From contig OX393572.1 of the NCBI GenBank assembly GCA_947652115.1, forward strand, positions 15,387,862 to 15,451,861: a DNA stretch of 64,000 bases. The letters run 5' to 3'. This DNA comes from Blastomussa wellsi. Its lineage: Eukaryota; Cnidaria; Anthozoa; Scleractinia; Plerogyridae. The position numbers and the translations under genes are program-made. This document shows, one piece after another, positions 30,609 to 36,538 of the stretch; within the stretch, counting starts at the first letter, position 1, and each line of letters begins with the position of its first letter. The notes beneath the pieces are model-generated. The model searched no databases and was not told the DNA's origin. It was given only the letters and a program-made list of their open reading frames with translations.

Positions 30609-32984
30609 AAAAGCTGCGGTGACCGAAAACGCCGTTTTAGGGTGGACGGAAGGCCAATCCGGAGGAAAAATGTTGCGTTTTCAAATTTATCCGACCTAGT
30701 GTGAACGCAGGCTAAAGAATGAGAAGAATCAGAATGAGTCTTCGTTCGAAATCATTCAAATGAAAATCTGTTGCACCTACGCTTCATTTTCATGCAAAGT
30801 AAACCCAATTTTACATGAGGAATCGATTTGAATCAGAGCCAAAAGGAAACTCGGAAAAATTACTTATTACATTGTAGCCGATTTAGTACGTGGATTTGTC
30901 ATTTCTGACCCATATTTATTTTTTGCTTGCAGATTAAGCGGAGTTTCGCCATTTCAAGGAGAAACAGTTGAAGAAACATGTCGTAACATAACAGATGCCA
31001 AATACGAATTTAATGCTAAGCACTTCGAACCCATCTCACAGCAAGCAAAAGATTTCATCACTGCACTTCTTGTTAAAAATCCAAAGTAAGTGGAAGCGTA
31101 TTGGTTGCATTTATATGCAATTTGCGTAAATAGAGTCTTAGTTTTTGTGTTGAGTGTGGACCCGCCCCGCCCTGTCCCAACCCGTTTCGCCAGCGCAATT
31201 GTCATAAAATTGCGGTCGGCAGGGCTCGAGAACTGTCGGATCCCGACTGATGAGGTCGGAGACAGACGGCGGGGCCGTCGTCTATCGACTTTTCTTTGTA
31301 GATATGTGACGTCACGTTTTTGTTTTCATTGGGTTGATTTTTTTACTTATCTTACTAAAAATTTGAAGTTATACCATGAACATTGTCATTCTTAAACTTT
31401 GTTTTTCTACTTAGAAAAAGGGCCGACTGTCAGAACTGTTTAAATTCACAGTGGATAAAGGTAAGGCATCTTAATTTAAACAAATTGTGTCTTAGGTATT
31501 GTTTATTTTCCAAAATGCCTAGCGTTGCAGTTGATAAGTTAAGGTTACTATGCACCTTCAGGGGTGTTTCGCGTCGAAGCGATGTAGCGCGCGCGGGTTA
31601 CATCGCAGATATCTAAAACCCTATATCAAATTAAAGCTTATAGAGCTGGCTTTTTAAATATCCTATCCATTTTGTAATATTCTGAAATGCCGATTTTTCC
31701 GCGAAGTCTGAACGCAAGCGCGTGATTCGGCTTCTGACAGCTTCAACTCAAAGCGAATTTAATATTTTGCTTAATTGGTTTGTTTTCCGGTTTTCGGACC
31801 CCAAGACCTAAAAAACCGTGTCTGCGTTTTGTCAAATTCGTTTGCATTAAAAAGTTACAGCGCCTTTTCAAAACAGAGCAAAAATTAATCGAAGTTATCG
31901 TACAAAAATGGCTCTCAACAAAAAAGTTTTGGGAAATTAAAAATACGCAGACACGTTTTATTAAACTAACTTTTCTCCAAATTTGGCGGCAATTGAACAA
32001 ATTGCACTTGAGTTGCAGCTTTTGAAAGTAGGGTATCTAGCGAAAAATTCAACTCGAGAAAATAGCGAAAAGACAAAACCCTCAATTCGTAAACAAACGC
32101 CGCCCCCAAACGAAAAATCGCATTTTCTCCGCCGCTAAAAAAATATTTTTTTGATTTTTTTTTTAGATGAAAGATCACGCTTAGACCTATTGATTAGCAT
32201 AAAAATCCAAATTTCGCGAAAATGGCCGGTCCCAAGGTGCATAGTAACCTTAAGTGACGTCTTGGGTTTTGCTCTTTCATGATTGTTTATAAGCCATTGA
32301 ATCCCCTTTATCTCCATCAGTCAAAACCATATACAAGTCTAAATATTGTGCTGTTGTGTTTAATAGATGATCAGTCCAAGACCCCCTAGTCCCGTCAAAA
32401 CAGTCAAACTGAACACATCACGGCTAGCGGCCTTCAACGCGCGGAGACGGAATCAGGTAAGACGTCAAATTATTATGAAGACACTGTGACATATATCAAA
32501 CACGAGAGACAGTGTTTCATCACATTTCCAAACTCCGGGAAGAGAGTTGAGAATAAGACTCGCAGCGGAGTATTTTTGACGAACGTCGAGGTGTTTGCAA
32601 ATGTGATGAAACACTTTCTCGAGTGTTTGATATATCTTCTCAATCGAACGTACAATTGCGGAGAAAATGAAGAAATTAAAGCGTATTCTGATTTCCGTTT
32701 GTTTTAAAGTGATGAATCATTTATGAGTTTGACAATTAGGTTCCTAATTTTTTCTTTGATGCCGACCGGTAAGAATTATCTTTTAGTCTCTCATTTGTGT
32801 ATTCACCTCGTCTGTCAATCTGAATGGAATGCGATACGAGGCAACTCATTGTCATACTTTAGTTCAGTGTTAGTTGTTGAAGTGCGTTGCATGCTGTTGC
32901 CTTACAATTTGCTTCTCTCTCTTGCAGCACGATAACACACCTTTACCTTCAAATAAAGACAACAAGAACATGACGACTGTATAG
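70..32984 (+). CDS. TRIO: TRIO/Kalirin-family dual Rho guanine-nucleotide exchange factor with kinase domain (5' part outside window)
   Basis: Whole-gene entry. Coding exons: 70-162, 340-432, 789-833, 1362-1439, 2199-2234, 2909-3055, 3774-3875, 3957-4044, 4181-4259, 4736-4799, 8965-9226, 11577-11700, 12793-12982, 13517-13896, 14333-14399, 14482-14585, 15063-15132, 15603-15692, 15855-15998, 16101-16178, 16295-16330, 16466-16606, 17138-17315, 18329-18374, 18488-18635, 19432-19539, 19717-19921, 20240-20276, 20409-20450, 23339-23492, 23592-23619, 24388-24663, 25237-25536, 28351-28465, 29044-29383, 29496-29622, 30043-30091, 30204-30230, 30933-31085, 31415-31460, 32367-32456, 32928-32984. All phases agree, giving about 1678 residues before the stop. 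Domain order is DH-PH-SH3-DH-PH-SH3-Ig-FN3-kinase, the layout of full-length Kalirin; vertebrate TRIO lacks the FN3. The family activates Rac/RhoG through GEF1 and RhoA through GEF2 at the cell cortex, mainly in axon guidance and synapses. The gene already runs inside DH1 at the window edge, so spectrin repeats and Sec14 must lie upstream. It is the single TRIO/KALRN co-orthologue by architecture; I cannot say which vertebrate paralogue is closer. Confidence 0.93.
3180..3211. repeat. Poly(C) tract next to a SINE copy
   Basis: About 22 C residues directly before the truncated end of the SINE at 3208-3390. Confidence 0.85.
3208..3390 (-). mobile_element. SINE copy, reverse orientation, truncated
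   Basis: CCCTGGATGGGA, GGTACCCATTTATACACCTG and GGTCACAACATGG are the complement of the central part of the 39106 SINE. TRIO-like intron. Confidence 0.65.
3408..3545. mobile_element. 138-bp foldback MITE
   Basis: CTCGGTGTAAAAACCTGTGA at the left and TCACAGGTTCTTACACCGAG at the right are inverted. A second copy in the opposite orientation lies at 18921-19060 in the same gene. Confidence 0.85.
4181..4799 (+). CDS. TRIO: Ser/Thr-rich linker after PH1 (2 exons)
   Basis: Exons 4181-4259 (26 codons, rich in Ser and Thr: [15 protein letters not shown]) and 4736-4799 (22 codons, acidic, [17 protein letters not shown]) link PH1 to SH3-1. The second ends in phase 0. It can join 8965 (SH3-1 exon) to continue the long protein, or 4882 to terminate early. 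The linker corresponds in place to the Ser/Thr-rich, phosphorylatable stretch after PH1 in vertebrate relatives; sequence itself is not conserved. Confidence 0.8.
4310..4547. mobile_element. 238-bp MITE of the GGAGCTACGT family
   Basis: The ends are AAGGGAGCTACGT and ACGTAGCTCCTT. The interior has TGTAATCCGTCTCAATCTTC and CATCCTTAACCATCCTTG. A second partial copy follows at 4553-4660. Other copies: 1468-1620, 12181-12387, 17349-17560, 27681-27893 and, reversed, 60225-60385. Confidence 0.85.
4882..4899 (+). CDS. Candidate alternative terminal exon giving a GEF1-only isoform
   Basis: A good polypyrimidine tract and CAG acceptor (end at 4881) open a phase-0 reading of five codons (SSPGS) and a stop. 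Joined to the exon ending at 4799 this would end the protein just after PH1, the same place where Kalirin-7-type isoforms end. AATAAA lies downstream at 5629. Its use is inference: a chance acceptor followed by a quick stop would look the same. Confidence 0.35.
   Translation, partial: SSPGS
4971..5029. mobile_element. 59-bp hairpin of the CCAGGGTCTCTCA family
   Basis: AACCTCGTTTCCAGGGTCTC pairs with GAGACCCTGGGAACGCGGTT. Confidence 0.65.
6546..6555 (+). promoter_or_regulatory. YY1-like GCCATCTTGG motif
   Basis: The motif matches the YY1 core element often found at animal transcription starts. It lies 17 bp ahead of an ATG that opens a phase-compatible exon (6573-6662). It is weak as stand-alone evidence. 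Confidence 0.25.
6573..6662 (+). CDS. Candidate alternative first coding exon for a SH3-GEF2-kinase isoform
   Basis: From the ATG at 6573 there are 30 open codons, Arg-rich at the start ([13 protein letters not shown]), ending in a strong donor AAG|GTAATA in phase 0. This is exactly the phase needed to splice into the SH3-1 exon at 8965. The YY1-like element sits just upstream. GEF2-only isoforms with their own promoter are known in TRIO and Kalirin. I see no homology in these 30 residues, so the call rests on phase, splice site and position only. Confidence 0.33.
8965..9226 (+). CDS. TRIO: SH3-1 domain exon
   Basis: The exon encodes 87 residues. SH3 core: [18 protein letters not shown], then [16 protein letters not shown] and EGWAPHNAL, matching the ALYDY-, W- and P-type strands of SH3 folds in modified form. 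The first motif lacks the usual tyrosine pair, as in TRIO and Kalirin SH3-1. It ends in a basic tail (DPKKKRHS) and Ser-rich residues. The reading frame stays open upstream through the acceptor to an ATG at 8896, so a transcript that starts inside the intron could also be translated from there (23 extra residues). In this family the SH3 can fold back on the GEF1 module and bind proline motifs. Confidence 0.9.
9227..11576 (+). other. 2.3-kb intron without recognisable content
   Basis: AT-rich DNA between SH3-1 and the next linker exon. I found no exon-like segment, no clear repeat and no foldback. Confidence 0.6.
11577..13896 (+). CDS. TRIO: Inter-GEF linker, basic then strongly acidic (3 exons)
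   Basis: Exons 11577-11700 (Ser/Pro/Arg-rich), 12793-12982 (begins [10 protein letters not shown], the counterpart of the basic KWLTSPVRR segment in vertebrates) and 13517-13896. The last encodes about 126 residues. Its core is a run of Asp and Glu (codons at about 13626-13668), followed by a further 60 residues that are roughly half acidic. It ends ALKKRT, leading straight into DH2. An acidic stretch in this position is common to the family. The region is presumably disordered and is the least constrained part of the protein. Adenine and GAN/GAR codon bias makes other frames look open, but only this frame splices. Confidence 0.85.
12181..12387. mobile_element. MITE of the GGAGCTACGT family
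   Basis: GGAGCTACTTCAC at the left, GTGACGTAGCTCC at the right, and the same interior words as the copy at 4310-4547. Confidence 0.8.
12440..12645. mobile_element. 206-bp MITE with TTAGTAAAAATC ends
   Basis: TTAGTAAAAATC and GATTTTTACTAAA bracket GCAATCTGATTGGCTGAACT and a direct duplication of CTTTTTTAACGACACATGAT. Fragments with the same right end are near 54895-55010. Confidence 0.7.
13190..13355 (-). mobile_element. SINE copy, reverse orientation, truncated
   Basis: CCCGGTTTCTGTAGCATTTA, CCCTGGATGGGATGCTAGTC and CCCGGTACCCATTAAT correspond to the tail and centre of the 39106 SINE. The 100 bp before it (13085-13160) resembles a pogo-like terminus (CCCCGATATAACGAA). Confidence 0.7.
14333..17315 (+). 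CDS. TRIO: GEF2 module: DH2-PH2 (9 exons)
   Basis: Exons 14333-14399, 14482-14585, 15063-15132, 15603-15692, 15855-15998, 16101-16178, 16295-16330, 16466-16606 and 17138-17315. DH2 opens with [21 protein letters not shown] (CR1), continues with [12 protein letters not shown] and YCQNKPKS, and carries the CR3 helix [22 protein letters not shown]2 includes [24 protein letters not shown] and the helix [15 protein letters not shown]. The complete DH and PH folds are present. By family knowledge this module loads RhoA. Exon lengths and phases mirror GEF1 closely. Confidence 0.94.
14551..14995 (+). repeat. Tandem repeat built from an exon end plus donor site, with GAAC/GACC tetranucleotides
   Basis: The last 30 bases of the exon 14482-14585 (CAACAGATTTACGAATGGC and on), with or without GTAAGTATG, recur at 14659, 14785 and 14928 in the following intron. 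Copies are separated by GAAC and GACC tetranucleotide runs. The first copy is the real exon end. Confidence 0.88.
16745..17015 (+). repeat. Three tandem copies of a 89-105-bp unit in the PH2 intron
   Basis: Units start with GACGTTTCCGAAGATGTCCC (or a one-base variant) at about 16745, 16850 and 16939. All carry GGAAATTTCCGAAATT and TGTCAT. Confidence 0.9.
18329..19539 (+). CDS. TRIO: Linker between PH2 and SH3-2 (3 exons)
   Basis: Exons 18329-18374, 18488-18635 and 19432-19539. The first carries RPIEYQKQQ, the counterpart of the SPIEYQ motif that follows PH2 in both vertebrate paralogues, which anchors the assignment. The second is a Ser/Thr/Pro-rich stretch; the third a mixed segment with [13 protein letters not shown]. 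The frame is preserved throughout (phases 2, 0, 0). It is probably a flexible spacer. Confidence 0.85.
18921..19060. mobile_element. 140-bp foldback MITE, inverted relative to the copy at 3408
   Basis: CTCGATGTAAAAACCTGTGA to TCACGAGTTCTCACACCGAG. The interior is the reverse complement of 3408-3545. Confidence 0.8.
19717..19921 (+). CDS. TRIO: SH3-2 domain exon
   Basis: One exon of 68 codons holds the complete SH3: [38 protein letters not shown] and [10 protein letters not shown]. The order LEDF / KKGD / W / LVPAKI is the expected SH3 strand set, with the ALYDY tyrosine replaced by Phe. It occupies the place of the second SH3 of Kalirin and TRIO long isoforms, before the Ig domain. Confidence 0.9.
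20240..23619 (+). CDS. TRIO: Basic linker between SH3-2 and Ig (4 short exons)
   Basis: Exons 20240-20276, 20409-20450, 23339-23492 and 23592-23619. They encode a Ser/Thr/Lys-rich spacer, with [11 protein letters not shown] in the second exon (similar in character to the SWHTLRMRKR segment of relatives) and a Lys-rich stretch [19 protein letters not shown] in the third. Splice phases 2, 2, 0, 1 are continuous with SH3-2 and Ig. The very short first two and last exons are supported only by good splice sites and phase. Confidence 0.7.
20806..20838. repeat. Poly(C) run followed by TC repeat
   Basis: About 18 C residues, then TC dinucleotides and TTTC units. Intronic simple repeat. Confidence 0.9.
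21125..21958. mobile_element. 834-bp non-autonomous DNA transposon with CACTCGCC subterminal repeats
   Basis: The ends are inverted: CAGGGTTGGACA at the left and TGTCCAACCCTG at the right. The element is flanked by a direct repeat ATAAAT (21119-21124 and 21959-21964). Within about 100 bp of each end the octamer CACTCGCC or its complement GGCGAGTG recurs about eight times in both orientations, like transposase-binding subterminal repeats of hAT-type elements. The interior has an 86-codon open frame (21516-21776) that resembles no transposase I know. The superfamily is uncertain: the terminus fits hAT, but a 6-bp rather than 8-bp duplication does not. Confidence 0.75.
23104..23198. mobile_element. 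95-bp foldback MITE with GTCACGCAAC arms
   Basis: The left arm 23104-23140 and right arm 23161-23198 are near-perfect complements, with motifs TTCGAAGCCGT and GTCACGCAAC. A second copy lies at 28134-28222, and weaker relatives occur near 33859-33895 and 34255-34318. Confidence 0.75.
24388..24663 (+). CDS. TRIO: Immunoglobulin (I-set type) domain exon
   Basis: The exon encodes 92 residues in phase 1-1. The Ig pattern is clear: LRLQCKL (B-strand Cys), VTWTKN (C-strand Trp), [18 protein letters not shown] (E strand, D-x-G-x-Y-x-C). Four extra cysteines are present besides the canonical pair, two of them in CCVTC. A single exon with phase 1-1 borders is the usual form of a shuffled extracellular-type domain, although in this family the Ig is intracellular and lies beside the kinase, as in titin-like kinases. 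Confidence 0.9.
25237..25536 (+). CDS. TRIO: Fibronectin type III domain exon
   Basis: Exactly 300 bp, phase 1-1. Pattern: [69 protein letters not shown]. All FN3 hallmarks (W in strand B, Y-x-V-x-Y in C, L-x-P-x-T-x-Y-x-F-R-V in E-F) are there. It begins GVPEPPSKP, very like the GVPAAP start of the Kalirin FN3. Vertebrate TRIO lacks this domain, Kalirin has it. Confidence 0.93.
25537..28350 (+). other. 2.8-kb intron between FN3 and kinase
   Basis: No exon-like segment. It contains one MITE of the GGAGCTACGT family (27681-27893) and a GTCACGCAAC foldback (28134-28222). The rest is AT-rich. Confidence 0.6.
28134..28222. mobile_element. Second copy of the GTCACGCAAC foldback MITE
   Basis: The arms CTCCTTCGCAGCC...CGTCACGCAACG and CATTGCGTTACG...GGCCACGAAGG are complementary and match the 23104-23198 element, with a different loop. 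Confidence 0.7.
28351..31460 (+). CDS. TRIO: Protein kinase domain (7 exons)
   Basis: Exons 28351-28465, 29044-29383, 29496-29622, 30043-30091, 30204-30230, 30933-31085 and 31415-31460. Kinase motifs in order: [12 protein letters not shown] (glycine loop), EYAAKLV (ATP lysine), VEDEIHLL (helix C Glu), VVHLDLKPQN (catalytic loop, HLD for HRD as in TRIO and Kalirin), IIDFGCA (metal-binding DFG), ECSAPEL (APE), [19 protein letters not shown], and [13 protein letters not shown] at the end. All catalytic residues are kept, so activity is expected. The usual PEN is PQN. DFG agrees with TRIO; Kalirin has a changed motif there. Ser/Thr specificity in the titin/MLCK-related group is family knowledge. 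Confidence 0.94.
28764..28967. repeat. 28-bp minisatellite, about 7 copies
   Basis: The unit is CCCGCGCTTTTCACGGGTTA plus 8 bp, with the core CCCGCG recurring at 28772, 28800, 28827, 28855, 28883, 28911 and 28939. GC-rich in an AT-rich intron just before the main kinase exon. Because 28 is not a multiple of 3, the array reads open in several frames; those frames are not genes. Confidence 0.85.
29668..29955. repeat. Three tandem copies of a roughly 100-bp unit in a kinase intron
   Basis: CATAATAAACAGT starts at 29682, 29774 and 29880, followed each time by CACACTAGGGTT and CCACAGACTTAAAAG. A reverse-oriented relative lies at 8555-8600 (GTCTGTGGATGAAACCCTAG), so the unit derives from a dispersed element. 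Confidence 0.8.
30375..30711. mobile_element. 337-bp MITE in a kinase intron
   Basis: The ends are inverted, CTGCGTCTACACT at the left and AGTGTGAACGCAG at the right. The interior carries repeated CGTTTTC motifs in both orientations. No coding capacity of its own. Confidence 0.65.
31461..32366 (+). other. 906-bp intron without recognisable content
   Basis: The last large intron in the kinase 3' region. AT-rich, with no foldback or exon-like segment that I can support. Confidence 0.5.
32367..32984 (+). CDS. TRIO: Conserved C-terminal tail ending in a PDZ-ligand-like Thr-Thr-Val (2 exons)
   Basis: Exons 32367-32456 and 32928-32984. The segment [17 protein letters not shown] matches the LDTSRLACFIERRKHQ tail that follows the kinase in both vertebrate paralogues, which confirms the gene ends here. 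The last residues are [10 protein letters not shown] followed by TAG. Thr-x-Val at the terminus fits a class I PDZ ligand. In vertebrates a PDZ ligand is known on Kalirin-7, which ends after GEF1; here it would sit on the kinase-bearing form. Confidence 0.9.
32491..32635. mobile_element. 145-bp foldback MITE between the last two coding exons
   Basis: ATATATCAAACAC with CAGTGTTTCATCACATTTCC on the left pairs with GTTTGCAAATGTGATGAAACAC and GTGTTTGATATAT on the right. Partial relatives lie at 39480-39560 and 47410-47475. Confidence 0.75.
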
Positions 32985-34530
32985 TACTTAGGTAAGAAAT
33001 AATGCTCAATGTCTTGACCAACCCCATCATACATTTTTTTCTATTTTGACGTTTTGAAGTGAAATTGCTGCTTTGGAGTGGTTTGCAATGAATGAGCCAA
33101 TCACTGGGCCGTATGAAGTAGAATAAACCAATCAGAGCACAGTAGATAGGGCTAACCATCCGCGACAAAGCGCGGGAAATGTCGCCGTCGCGTAGACACC
33201 TTCGTGTCCTGATTGGTCAGAGCGTGCTTCACGTGCCTTTTTAAGCCAATTATCAAGCGTGTTTGAGAAAAACCATGACCACGTGATCACACTGGAAAGC
33301 CACAAGAAATCGTTATTTAAATCTATTCTTTTTCTGTCATAATCGAGAAGGTTTTTATGAGACAGATACACAGGCGAGAATGTCAAATGTTTTAGAAATG
33401 GTACTAAAGCTTTTAAAGTTAACTCACGGCTGTTTTTTTCTCTCCTTCTTTTGCAGTGTCAAGAATTTTACTTATGGATTTAGAATTAACACCTGTTATT
33501 TTTTGTAAAATTTAAAAGTAAAGTGTAAGGTGATTGTGCAGATTTTCGAGTTGTACAGTTGTAAGATATCTTGGCTTAAACTCTTGTATGTAAAAGATAG
33601 GTTATTTTTCGATGGAAATTTATGAACCCGTTTAAAACAAATTGTAAATTGTAGATTCAAAGCCTGCTAGCTAAAATGAGGCCCTTCAGGCCAATTATCG
33701 CCGTAAGTGCTTTAAAGAGAAGAGAAATTTATTAATTCGTTTAGATATTGCCAGTTGGCAGCAGAATTTTAATACCAGAAAAAGACATTCCATTTTCGTT
33801 GACGAACTTTTTCTAAACATGATGACTTTTTCTTACAAAATGTAATATTTAACTCTCGGTTGTCACGCAATGACAGTCAAGTGGCATTGCGTGATGCTGA
33901 TTTTCTTGAAATGTTATTCGAGAACGTGACTTTATCCAGCACATTACTTTAAGCACATGTGGCCTAAATCGATGGTCAATGTGGCATTTTTTGAAGGCAA
34001 AGGAAACGGTTGCCTTACTTTCGCTGATGTGAGCAACATCAAACGTCACATTTTTTAAGAAAAGTAGAAAAATTGTTGTAATGTGTTTAATAGTAATAAT
34101 CTGCCTCTCCGTTAATTGACATGCTTATTGATTATTTTGCTTGTAGTTTTAGTATTTTCCCTAAAATGCAAGTTTATTTTCAATGTTATTTTTTTCTGGC
34201 CTAACTTGTGAAACTTGGTTTTCTCGGGGGAAAACGACCCGGGGGTGACGAGCAGTCCAATCTCTGTCACGCAACGCGACGCTCACGTGACTGCGCTCTT
34301 GTAGCGTTGCGTTACACAGGGAGGGCCAAACCTGGACAACAGTTTCTTTTGATAACACGTTCGGTGGTTCTGTTGCTAAATGTCCTTTTTCGTTGTCAAC
34401 AAAGATAGTATTTTCCAGCGGCATTTTCTTCAACTGCTGGCTTATTTATTAACTTAAAACGACGAAGTTAATGACAGAAAACATGCATAGCATTCAGAAA
34501 TTGGTTGAGACAATAAAACATGAAGAATTT
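32985..34530 (+). other. 3' UTR of the TRIO-like gene, with an intron
   Basis: A strong donor (TTAG|GTAAGAAAT, GT at 32992) lies 7 bases past the stop, and a strong pyrimidine-rich acceptor (TTCTTTTGCAG ending 33456) follows. The UTR would thus be split into 32985-32991 and 33457 onwards. The junction is too close to the stop to trigger nonsense-mediated decay by the usual distance rule. The intron holds repeat-like DNA with CCAATCAG and GCGCGGGAAA motifs. Confidence 0.5.
34512..34517 (+). terminator. Candidate polyadenylation signal of the TRIO-like gene
   Basis: AATAAA is followed 30 to 40 bases later by a GT-rich stretch (TTCTGTTGTGTAC), the usual arrangement of a cleavage site. Confidence 0.5.
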
Positions 34531-35393
34531 ATTGAATTTCTGTTGTGTACACTTTTATTCACTTTTATATTATACTCTTCATTAAAATCTGCCGCTTACT
34601 CTTAGCTGTAGTACTACTTTTCACCTCAAAGTAGCTCGCTTTCTTCTGAAACGTGAACAAAGCTACTTTTTGCTTGTCGCTTCATGTCTCCAAACATATA
34701 ATCTGATAGTTACAGCTGTGCTAACATTTCGGTCGTGTTTCAAAGCTTTGTAATTAATTAACCGACTGTAAGACCATTTAATCTACTTTTTGTTTATTAT
34801 ATTGTAAGATAAGAAATTAAGCAAGCGCTACAATATAAGCTGTAAAGCATAGATTCAAATTGCGGAAGAAATGGCGGCCATTCTCAGTACCAAACAAATA
34901 AGTTGGTTGAAATTCTTTTGTAAAGGTACATCAATATGGTAGCTGTGGCTTCAGGTGAATACCATCTAAAATTCACCTGCCTTCCCGTGAAATAATTGCC
35001 ATATTTCGTGTCGTTGCTGTGTTGCCTTAAAAGGTTTTTCTAAGGATGGATAAAAATGTTAAGTGTCAATAACACAACGCATCAATCATTTTGATATTTC
35101 GAAATTTTGCTTGGATAAGCCAGCCAGCTTATTTGTACAACTGTCAGCCGAACTGTCTCAAATTTTTCCGATTCCATTTTGGCGAAACTGTTCCCTTTCG
35201 TTGATGTTTGTAATAGTGTTAATTCTCAAGTTTAATCGTAAGCCTCAATCAATGTTTAATGTTTTTATCTTTTAAACTATCACTTTCTCTTGATCACGAC
35301 TTTCCAACTGAAGAAATCAACCTTTGTCGGGTATTTTTCATGTCCTCTTGTCACACGCAGATCATATGTTTGATTTAGGGGGTGAACTCCCAA

Positions 35394-35399
35394 TTTATT
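35394..35399 (-). terminator. Candidate polyadenylation signal of the PRRT-like gene
   Basis: AATAAA on the - strand, 12 bases after the stop codon. A 3' UTR this short would be unusual, so a later signal may be the one used. Confidence 0.35.
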
Positions 35400-35410
35400 C
35401 CTTGGTTATT

Positions 35411-36538
35411 TTACACAACGTCCAGTCTGTCGGAGGACCTGATCATAACGTTTTTATTCATTCGCACTGAATAACTGTCGGCCCCGATGGTGGACCCAGA
35501 ATGTTTTGGCTTCTCCCCTTGGGTGGAAGGGAAAATTACATACGCGATCACCAGGCAGAAGAGAAAATCCAACATTCGTGTAGATGTTTGGTAGCCCCAC
35601 CACGACCAATGATCCACCCTGTTTTCTTCATCAAGGCTGTAGAGATTGTAAAGCGAGAACAGCGAATACAGCTCTGCAGCAACGTAAAGCATTGCCAGAA
35701 GTGAGACGAGGCCTGAAATTCGCGCGATTTTCTGTGCGCCCTTTGGAGGTTCGCTCTGGTCGACATGAAAGGTCTGTTCCACTCTCACGCTTGGATCTAG
35801 CGATGACGTTGAGAGCGTCGAAGCAGTTCTTTCTTTCGTAATGGCTGCCTTGAAGAATTTCGCGGTGATTTGCGACTGCCAGTTAACTTTCCATCCGCTG
35901 TACAGGAAACACAGCGCGAGAACAAGCCACCAGGAAATTAGAATTGTCTGACACAATATGAGCAGGCGAGCGAGCTTCGGTGCAAGTGTTATCAATAGAT
36001 ACACCACAAGAACCACCACAAAATGGGCAGCTATTACCGACACCAGAAACTTGATGTTTTGCAGTCGACGAGAGATGAGTCTTAGTTTGTTTACCTCCAG
36101 GAAAGCGAAATGAATGAGTGATAAAGCTGATGTTAAGCATGGGTAACCAATCGCGAATAAAATTCGGATCAGCAACACAGGCAGACGAAGGAAAGTGTGC
36201 GATTCGTACGGATCAAGAACGAGAAACAATGTTCTTGAGACGCTGAACGTCATCAGCATTAAGCACACAGCGAGAAAGTAATTCCCCAATGTCATTCCTT
36301 TGGCTCGATGTTTAATCTTGACCACGCAGATGCATGAAAACAGGGCGACCCCGAAAAACAATAGCCCAAAGCCAATGAAATGTACTTCCCAAAGAAATTT
36401 CCAAGCCATCAGCGCTTCGCCCCAGTCGGGCAAAGGCTCGGGATTTGGATGTGCGCTTGGTTCAACCGAAGGCTCCACGCTAGGCAGTGTTACGTTCGCC
36501 CCTGGCTCTGCCATGGTCTTCGCCTCACTAGCAACCAA
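35411..36538 (-). CDS. Seven-helix membrane protein resembling PRRT3/PRRT4, intronless
   Basis: An uninterrupted frame of 375 residues. An N-terminal Pro/Glu/Ser-rich segment (about 1-40) with VEPSVEPSAHPNPEPLP is followed by seven hydrophobic segments near residues 52-75, 84-107, 117-143, 158-181, 187-210, 270-295 and 314-335, then a short polar tail. WGEALMAWKFLWEVHFIGFG before and in helix 1 is like the start of the 7TM part of vertebrate proline-rich transmembrane proteins PRRT3 and PRRT4; no enzymatic motif is visible, and family function is poorly known. There is no classical signal peptide. Two in-frame Met codons (1 and 9) could start; I kept the first. Lack of introns contrasts with its neighbours and may reflect an old retrocopy. 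The membrane topology is well supported; the family name is recognition from memory. Confidence 0.7.
   Translation of the reverse strand: MVASEAKTMAEPGANVTLPSVEPSVEPSAHPNPEPLPDWGEALMAWKFLWEVHFIGFGLLFFGVALFSCICVVKIKHRAKGMTLGNYFLAVCLMLMTFSVSRTLFLVLDPYESHTFLRLPVLLIRILFAIGYPCLTSALSLIHFAFLEVNKLRLISRRLQNIKFLVSVIAAHFVVVLVVYLLITLAPKLARLLILCQTILISWWLVLALCFLYSGWKVNWQSQITAKFFKAAITKERTASTLSTSSLDPSVRVEQTFHVDQSEPPKGAQKIARISGLVSLLAMLYVAAELYSLFSLYNLYSLDEENRVDHWSWWGYQTSTRMLDFLFCLVIAYVIFPSTQGEKPKHSGSTIGADSYSVRMNKNVMIRSSDRLDVV

Noticed and set aside
30260..30622. 120-codon open frame in a kinase intron
   Set aside because: It overlaps a MITE and has no homology; it does not fit the kinase splice phases.
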